Of a DNA stretch of 41,231 bases, positions 36,387 to 41,231 are shown piece by piece. Made by a program: the position numbers and the translations under genes. The notes below the pieces were generated by a model, which had not been told where the DNA came from, did not search any database, and saw only the letters and a list, made by a program, of their open reading frames with translations. This DNA is from Spirochaetota bacterium (GTDB taxonomy: Bacteria > Spirochaetota > UBA12135 > COTS27 > JAFLEE01). The stretch lies in assembly GCA_017302015.1 (NCBI GenBank), contig JAFLEE010000046.1:1-41231 (forward strand), given 5' to 3'. Position 1 is the stretch's first letter, and the number at the start of each line of letters is the position of its first letter.

Positions 36387-38130
36387 GGTCGCCTCCCGCG
36401 CGTTCCCCGTCCTGGAACGAGTCGACGATGGAACTGAGGATGATCTCCGAATCGGCGGCGTTTTCGCCGATGAGCGAGGCGATCTCCTGGACCGTCTTCA
36501 GGTTCTGCTGGATGACCTGGCGCGAGCGGCGGATGATCTGCTCCCGCTGGGTAGCCGGCCGGGTGATGTCCTCGAAAAGGGCGCCGAAGAGGTCGTGCTT
36601 CTCGATCTGGAAGAGGAGGGTATGGAGGATGCGCCCCTGGAAGCGCAGGTCCTTCTCCAGCGTCTCCTCGCCGCTGCGCAGGAAATTCTCGAAGAGTTCG
36701 GTGAACGGCGTGAGGTCGCCCAAGTTCCGTCCCTCGAGGTTCGCCCCGTCCGCCTCCTTCGGGCCCGCGAATAATTGGTTGAAGTGCGGGTTGCATTCCA
36801 CCACCCGGAGGTCCCGGTCGAGGAGGGCCAGGGCGGAGGGGAGTTTGCGCAGGAGGACGTCGGCCTTCTTCTGGGCCAGGGCCCGCAGGTGGGCGACGCA
36901 CATGGTCCGCTCGGCCTTGCCGTCGAGGTAGGCCAGGGCGAAATCCCGGCACGATTCGTAGCCGCAGCCGCCGCAATTGAGTTCGTCCTCCGGCCCCTCC
37001 TTCCCCACGAGGCGCAGGACCTCGCGCAGTTTCTCCTCCGTCACCAGGCGGCGCGAGAGCGCGCTGGGCGAGTAGGTCTCCTCGATCGGGGCGCGCTCCG
37101 TCACGGGGAGGGCCGCGCGGGCGTAGCGGGCGAGGGCGAGGTGCTTGCAGACCGTCGAGACCCGGGCGTGGCTCTTGGGCCCGTTGACGCAGCCCCCGGG
37201 GCAGGCGAGGAGTTCGAGGAAGAGCCTGCCCTCGGTCGTGGCGTCGAGCCCGGCGAGGGCCTCGGCGAAGCGGGCGATGCCCGAGACCGAGAGGAACTGG
37301 GCCTCGAGGCCCGCGCGCTGCCCCTGGATGCTGCGGATCATGCCGCCCTCCACGGGGTAGAGGGCGCCGTCCCGGGACCGCCTCGGGGAGAAGGCGTCGT
37401 CGGGGCCCTCCTCCAGGGAGGCGGGGCGGATGCCGCGGTGCGCGAGCCAGCGGTGCAGGTCTTCGAAGGTGAGGGCCACGTCCACGAGTTCGGGGTGCTG
37501 GTCGGCCTCGATCTTCTTCGCGATGCAGGGCCCGATGAATACCAGCGCGATGGGGCCGGTGGCGTTCTGGCGGAGCAATCGCGCATGGGCGAGTAGTGGC
37601 GAGAGGAGCTCGGTGAGGAAGACCGCGTGGGGAGCCGCGTACTTGCGCAGGTATTCCACCGCCGTGGGGCACGCCGACGAGATGAGGAGGGCGTCGCCCC
37701 CGCGGGCGAGGCGTTCGGCCACGTGGTGGCTGACCAGTTCGGCCCCGATGGCAGTCTCCGAGACCCGGGCGAAGCCGAGGAGGCGCAGCGCCGCGATGAG
37801 TTGCCCCGGGCGCACCCCGGGGAACTCGGTGAGGAACGAGGGCGCCAGCGAGACCCACGTCTCATGGGGCCCCTGGAGGAGGGCCGCCGCCCGCGGGATA
37901 TCGTCGCGCACCTGTTTGGCCCCCCGGGGGCAGGCGTCCACGCAATGGCCGCAGAGGATGCAGAGCTCCGGTAGGATGGAAGCATCCCCTTCCTTCACCT
38001 GGATCGCCTTCACCGGGCATTCGCGGATGCACTTATAGCAGTCCTGGCACTCGGTCTTCTGGGTGAAGATGGGCGGGGCCCGTTTCGCGGTTCCTTCTAT
38101 AGAAATAAGAGTGTTTAGCGGGTCATCCAT
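36379..38130 (-). CDS. hydS: Group C (putative sensory) [FeFe]-hydrogenase with PAS domain
   Basis: The 583-residue protein has, in order: two [4Fe-4S] ferredoxin motifs (C28-C38 and C57-C67); the H-domain with ISSACPTAVEYL (C154), FIGPCIAKKIEAD (C202) and LACPGGCVNGP (C310, C314); an extra Fe-S motif NCGGCGYESC ending at C411; and a PAS domain at about 425-535. All four H-cluster cysteines are present. The proton-transfer cysteine before C154 is replaced by Ala153, and the Met of the second motif by Gly, as described for slow sensory hydrogenases. ATG 38130 overlaps hydF by eight bases; an in-frame start 16 codons upstream is less likely. The name follows the group C usage and the role is inferred. 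Confidence 0.87.
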   Translation of the reverse strand: MDDPLNTLISIEGTAKRAPPIFTQKTECQDCYKCIRECPVKAIQVKEGDASILPELCILCGHCVDACPRGAKQVRDDIPRAAALLQGPHETWVSLAPSFLTEFPGVRPGQLIAALRLLGFARVSETAIGAELVSHHVAERLARGGDALLISSACPTAVEYLRKYAAPHAVFLTELLSPLLAHARLLRQNATGPIALVFIGPCIAKKIEADQHPELVDVALTFEDLHRWLAHRGIRPASLEEGPDDAFSPRRSRDGALYPVEGGMIRSIQGQRAGLEAQFLSVSGIARFAEALAGLDATTEGRLFLELLACPGGCVNGPKSHARVSTVCKHLALARYARAALPVTERAPIEETYSPSALSRRLVTEEKLREVLRLVGKEGPEDELNCGGCGYESCRDFALAYLDGKAERTMCVAHLRALAQKKADVLLRKLPSALALLDRDLRVVECNPHFNQLFAGPKEADGANLEGRNLGDLTPFTELFENFLRSGEETLEKDLRFQGRILHTLLFQIEKHDLFGALFEDITRPATQREQIIRRSRQVIQQNLKTVQEIASLIGENAADSEIILSSIVDSFQDGERAGGDHG

Positions 38131-39406
38131 GGGCGATTTCCAAGGCAGGGGTCGGGGGTTGGAATTGGGGTTTTCCAAGATTTCGCCGGGCCTCTACCGC
38201 GTTTCGATAGCGTTCCAAAGCGGCGGGGAAGGGTCCCAGGGCCCGTTCGAAGATCCCCAGGCTATAGGCGATCACCAGGCCGTAATTGGTGATGGGCACG
38301 CCCATGGCGGCGCAACGCTCGATCCGTCCCCCCAATTCTTTGGCCCCCATGGTGCAGGCCCCGCAATGGATGACGAGGCGATAGGGCGAAAGATCTTCGG
38401 GGAAATCGTGGCCCTGCACGTGGTCGATTCGGAGGGCCCCGCCGACGTACTGGGTGAGCCATCGGGGGATCTTCACCCGGCCGATATCCTCGCCCACGGG
38501 ATGGTGGGCGCAGGCCTCGGCGATGAGGATGCGGTCGCCCGCGCGAAGTCCGTCCACCGCGAGCGCTCCCTCCACCTGCCGCAGCAGATCGCCCTTGAAG
38601 CGGGAGAAGAGGATCGAGAAGGAGGTGAGGGGGATCTCCTCGGGCACGTCGGCGGCCACCTTGAGGAAGGCTTGGGAATCGGTGATGACGAGGCGGGGGG
38701 GGCGCGCGAGGGCGGCGAGGGCCCCCCGGAGTTCGCGTTCCTTCACCACGAGCGTCATGGCATCGCTGTCGAGCAGATCCCGCAGCGTTTGCGCTTGGGG
38801 CAGGATGAGCCGGCCCGCGGGCGCTTCCTGGTCGATGGGGATCACCATCACGGCCAATTCCCCGGGTCCCACCAGGTCTCCGGCGAGGGGGGCCGCGGCG
38901 ATTCCCCGCCTGGCCTTCACGGAATGCATCGCTTCTCGAAGGGCATCGAGGCCCGCCCCGGTCTTCGCCGAGGCCCATACGGTGGTGGCATCGGGCATGC
39001 CATTCGGTTTGCCGGCCGCCGGGAGGTCGACCTTATTGTGGACGATGACGAGGGGCGTGCCCCGGGCGTGGAGGGTCTTGTAGAGTTCCGCCTCGTGCGG
39101 GCCCCAGGCGCCCCCGTCGGTGATGAGGAGCGCCAGGTCGGTGCGGTCCAGGGTCGCCCGGGTTTTCGCCACGCGCCGCTCCCCGAGTTCTCCCTCGTCA
39201 TCGATCCCCGCCGTGTCGATGAAGAGCACGGGCCCGATGGGCTTCAGTTCCATGGGCTTCTCCACGGGGTCGGTCGTGGTGCCCGGCTCGTTCGAGACGA
39301 TGGAGACCTCCTGGTGGACCAGGGCGTTGAGCAGGCTCGATTTGCCCACATTGCGCCGGCCGAAGAGGCCGATATGGGTGCGGAGTCCGGTAGGGGTTTG
39401 TCTCAT
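38123..39406 (-). CDS. hydF: [FeFe]-hydrogenase maturation GTPase HydF
   Basis: HydF is the scaffold that carries the diiron precursor to the hydrogenase. The 427-residue protein shows the GTPase motifs GRRNVGKSS (from residue 16), the switch region around PGTTTDP, DTAG and NKVD. The C-terminal Fe-S domain has the typical C-x-H (EACAHH) and HCGACTM elements. AGGAG six bases before the ATG is the ribosome site. Its start overlaps the aspA stop in an ATGA, and its end overlaps the hydrogenase gene by eight bases, so the chain is probably translated in a coupled way. Confidence 0.93.
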   Translation of the reverse strand: MRQTPTGLRTHIGLFGRRNVGKSSLLNALVHQEVSIVSNEPGTTTDPVEKPMELKPIGPVLFIDTAGIDDEGELGERRVAKTRATLDRTDLALLITDGGAWGPHEAELYKTLHARGTPLVIVHNKVDLPAAGKPNGMPDATTVWASAKTGAGLDALREAMHSVKARRGIAAAPLAGDLVGPGELAVMVIPIDQEAPAGRLILPQAQTLRDLLDSDAMTLVVKERELRGALAALARPPRLVITDSQAFLKVAADVPEEIPLTSFSILFSRFKGDLLRQVEGALAVDGLRAGDRILIAEACAHHPVGEDIGRVKIPRWLTQYVGGALRIDHVQGHDFPEDLSPYRLVIHCGACTMGAKELGGRIERCAAMGVPITNYGLVIAYSLGIFERALGPFPAALERYRNAVEARRNLGKPQFQPPTPALEIAHG

Positions 39407-40893
39407 GGGGTGCTCCTGATGGGTGCGCTATTTCGTTCCGCCGTCCCGGCGTTTGGCTTCGGTCCTTCCGACCTCAGCGGGCCGCCTACCGCGGATTCCA
39501 GGGAATGTCCCAGGCGGCAGACTGCTTCGGCGGAGATGGCCGCGTCGTATTCTTCGGGGCGAAGCAAATGCCGCTCGAGCACGAGGGTCCGAATATCGGT
39601 GGAGTTGGCCCCGCGCAGGAGTTCCGTGACCTGTTCATGGCCGAGGAGGGGTACGAGCGCGGTGGCCGCGGCGGTGGCCCCCGCGATTTGGCGGGCGCAG
39701 CGGGCCTCGTCGGCCTCCATGCCGTCGACGCAATGGAGGCGCAGGACCCGGCAGGCATTGCGCAGGAGTTCCACGCTTTCTAGGAGGCAGGCGGCCACGA
39801 GGGGAAGGAACGGGTTGAGTTCGAGGCTCCCCTGGGCGCAGGCCATGGAAAGGCTCGCCTCGTTGCCGTAAACCCGCATGGCCGCCTGGGCCACCGCCTC
39901 GGGGATCACCGGGTTCACCTTGCCGGGCATGAGCGAGGAACCCGCCTGGCGCGGGGGAAGGATGAGTTCCCCGAGGCCGGCCTCCGGCCCCGAGGCGAGG
40001 AGCCGCAGATCGCCGCTGACTTTCCACAGCGTACAGGCGAGCGCCTTCACCAGGCCCATGACCTCCACGAAGACATCCGCATTCTGGGTCGCTTCCACCA
40101 GATTCTCCGCCCGGGCGAACCCGATGCCGGTTTGGCGGCGCAATTCATCGACGACGCGGAAGATGTATTCCCGCGGCGCGCCGAGGCCGGTGCCGATGGC
40201 GGTGCCGCCCAGGTTCACGACGCGCAGGCGTTCCTCGCACTTCGACAGGCGCCAGCGGTCGCGGCCGAAGGCTTCCCCCCAGGCGCCGGCCTCCCGGCCC
40301 AGGGTGATGAGCACGGCGTCCTGGAGTTGGGTGCGCCCGACCTTCACCACGCCCGCCATGCGCTTCTCCGCGGCCTGGAACGATTCCTGGAGCCGCGTCA
40401 CCTCGGTCTCCAAGGAGCGGATCTCCAGGATGGCCGCGAGGCGAAGGGCCGTGGGGAAGGTGTCGTTGGTCGACTGGTGCCGGTTCACGTCGCCCAGGGG
40501 CGAAACACCGCGCCCGTCGCCCGGTTCTCGGCCGAGGAGTTCATTGGCGCGGGCGGCGAGTACCTCGTTGATGTTCATGTTCGTGCTCGTGCCGGCCCCG
40601 CCCTGGAGCCCATCCACGAGGATATGCCGGGTGAGCCGGCCCTCGGACATTTCCGCGCACGCTTCCTGCATCGCCCCGATCTTCTCGGGTTCCCCGCTCC
40701 AGGCGCCCAGGGCCGCGTTCGTTCGGACCGCCGCCCCCTTCACGAAACCGAAGGCCCGCACTAGGGTGGGATGGACCGTCCGTCCGGTGAGCGGGAAATT
40801 TTCCAGGGCCCGGAGGGTGTGGATGCCATAGAGGGCCCCCGCCGGGATTTCCCGTTCGCCTAGGAGATCCTTCTCGATGCGCGTGGGTTTCAT
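39403..40893 (-). CDS. aspA: Aspartate ammonia-lyase (aspartase), first gene of the hydrogenase operon
   Basis: The 496-residue protein belongs to the fumarase/aspartase superfamily and should convert aspartate to fumarate and ammonia. Signatures: GLQGGAGTSTNMNINEVLA, VNRHQSTNDTFPTALRLA, KVGRTQLQDAVLITLG, and the superfamily signature GSSLMPGKVNPVIPE. The tail after about 465 is Pro/Ser-rich and longer than usual. GGAG seven bases upstream sets the start. It overlaps hydF by four bases. aspA-like genes recur beside [FeFe]-hydrogenase maturation genes in other anaerobes, where a role in supplying ammonium for the bridging ligand has been proposed. A fumarase cannot be fully excluded. Confidence 0.88.
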   Translation of the reverse strand: MKPTRIEKDLLGEREIPAGALYGIHTLRALENFPLTGRTVHPTLVRAFGFVKGAAVRTNAALGAWSGEPEKIGAMQEACAEMSEGRLTRHILVDGLQGGAGTSTNMNINEVLAARANELLGREPGDGRGVSPLGDVNRHQSTNDTFPTALRLAAILEIRSLETEVTRLQESFQAAEKRMAGVVKVGRTQLQDAVLITLGREAGAWGEAFGRDRWRLSKCEERLRVVNLGGTAIGTGLGAPREYIFRVVDELRRQTGIGFARAENLVEATQNADVFVEVMGLVKALACTLWKVSGDLRLLASGPEAGLGELILPPRQAGSSLMPGKVNPVIPEAVAQAAMRVYGNEASLSMACAQGSLELNPFLPLVAACLLESVELLRNACRVLRLHCVDGMEADEARCARQIAGATAAATALVPLLGHEQVTELLRGANSTDIRTLVLERHLLRPEEYDAAISAEAVCRLGHSLESAVGGPLRSEGPKPNAGTAERNSAPIRSTP

Positions 40894-40911
40894 CGCATTT
40901 CTCCAATCTTC

Positions 40912-41231
40912 TCGGTCGCGAGATTGCGCCTTCGTGGCGCGGCGACCGATTGATGACTTCCTGTCATCCCGTCGGTCGCCGGATTGCGCCCTCGTGGCGC
41001 GGCGACCGATTGATGACTTCCTGTCATCCCGTCGGTCGCCGGATTGCGCCCTCGTGGCGCGGCGACCGATTGATGACTTCCTGTCATCCCGTCGGTCGCC
41101 GGAATGCGCCCTCGTGGCGCGGCGACCGATTGATGACTTCCTGTCATCCCGTCGGTCGCCGGAATGCGCCCTCGTGGCGCGGCGACCGATTGATGACTTC
41201 CTGTCATCCCGTCGGTCGCCGGAATGCGCCC
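40912..41231. repeat. 60-bp tandem repeat array, five full units plus a partial, continuing beyond the window
   Basis: The sequence repeats with an exact 60-base period up to the window end. Each unit has hairpin A of 34 bases (GGTCGCC, a 5-base bulge, GCGCC, loop CTCGT, GGCGC, GGCGACC; for example 40974-41007), GATT, hairpin B of 17 bases (GATGAC-TTCCT-GTCATC; for example 41012-41028), and CCGTC. The bulge reads AGATT in the first unit, GGATT in the next two and GGAAT in the last three; the first unit also has loop TTCGT and a changed arm base. Because 60 is a multiple of three, an open frame of 20-residue repeats runs through the minus strand (40890-41207). Confidence 0.95.
40952..41208 (-). 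ncRNA. Possible repeat RNA or 5' leader with CsrA-site-like hairpins
   Basis: Read on the minus strand, the five B hairpins become GATGAC-AGGAA-GTCATC. Each shows CAGGAAG with GGA in a pentaloop, at 60-base spacing. Repeated CAGGA(A/T/C)G loops are the hallmark of CsrB-type RNAs that sequester CsrA. The array lies directly upstream of aspA, in its transcription direction, so it could be the mRNA leader of the hydrogenase operon or a separate RNA. Neither transcription nor a csrA gene is shown here. Confidence 0.3.

Noticed and set aside
40912-41231. CRISPR array
   Set aside because: The units are contiguous 60-bp tandem copies with no variable spacers, and no cas gene is nearby.
40912-41231. 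Integron attC (59-base element) array
   Set aside because: No cassette genes lie between the units, no GTTRRRY core sites are visible, and there is no integrase gene in the window.

Overview
The window is GC-rich and gene-dense. Most genes have clear purine-rich ribosome binding sites and many overlap their neighbour by 4 to 14 bases. Exported multi-domain glycosidases, several sugar-type one-component regulators and an oxygen-sensitive [FeFe]-hydrogenase operon suggest an anaerobic, saccharolytic, probably diderm bacterium. No rRNA or phylogenetic marker is present, so the taxon is unresolved; a PVC- or Fibrobacterota-like lineage is only a guess.

Positions 140-31,352 are mainly a glycan-degradation region. 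(i) A divergent AraC-type regulator (140-976) faces an operon of an exported clan GH-A-like glycosidase (1097-4261), a cytoplasmic GH38 alpha-mannosidase (4374-6728) and a GntR-type regulator (6725-7777). (ii) A minus-strand operon runs from a GntR/LacI-type hybrid regulator (13516-14583) through a GH99-like protein (11474-13519) to a large GH39-like protein (7820-11443). (iii) Divergent from it lies an exported, unrecognised, probably alpha/alpha-toroid enzyme (14827-17640), followed by a divergent ROK protein (17806-18927). (iv) An IclR regulator and an FAD-dependent oxidoreductase (19165-21126) sit behind a recognisable promoter and operator-like dyad. (v) A minus-strand unit encodes a heparinase II/III-like protein, a second toroid-like protein and a sugar-type ABC solute-binding protein (26923-21215). 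(vi) A LamG / GH99-like / LamG protein (27156-30821) and a DinB-like protein (30858-31352) follow. The substrate may be a complex glycan with mannose and perhaps uronic acid: outer enzymes would cut it outside the cytoplasm, a binding protein would capture products, and GH38 would act inside. No permease or SusC/SusD pair is present.

Positions 31,353-34,061 hold a multi-pass membrane protein, an unrecognised small protein and an acyl-ACP thioesterase.

Positions 34,130-40,893 form a compact minus-strand operon: aspA, hydF, a group C (sensory-type) [FeFe]-hydrogenase with a PAS domain, a SpoIIE-type phosphatase, and hydE. All junctions overlap. hydG is not in the window. The architecture suggests redox or hydrogen sensing coupled to protein dephosphorylation rather than bulk H2 turnover.

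Immediately upstream of aspA, and running off the window end, is an array of 60-bp tandem repeats (40,912-41,231). Each unit encodes two hairpins. In the sense of the hydrogenase operon, one hairpin shows CAGGAAG around an AGGAA loop, the kind of element found many times in CsrA-sequestering RNAs. This is the most unusual feature of the window.
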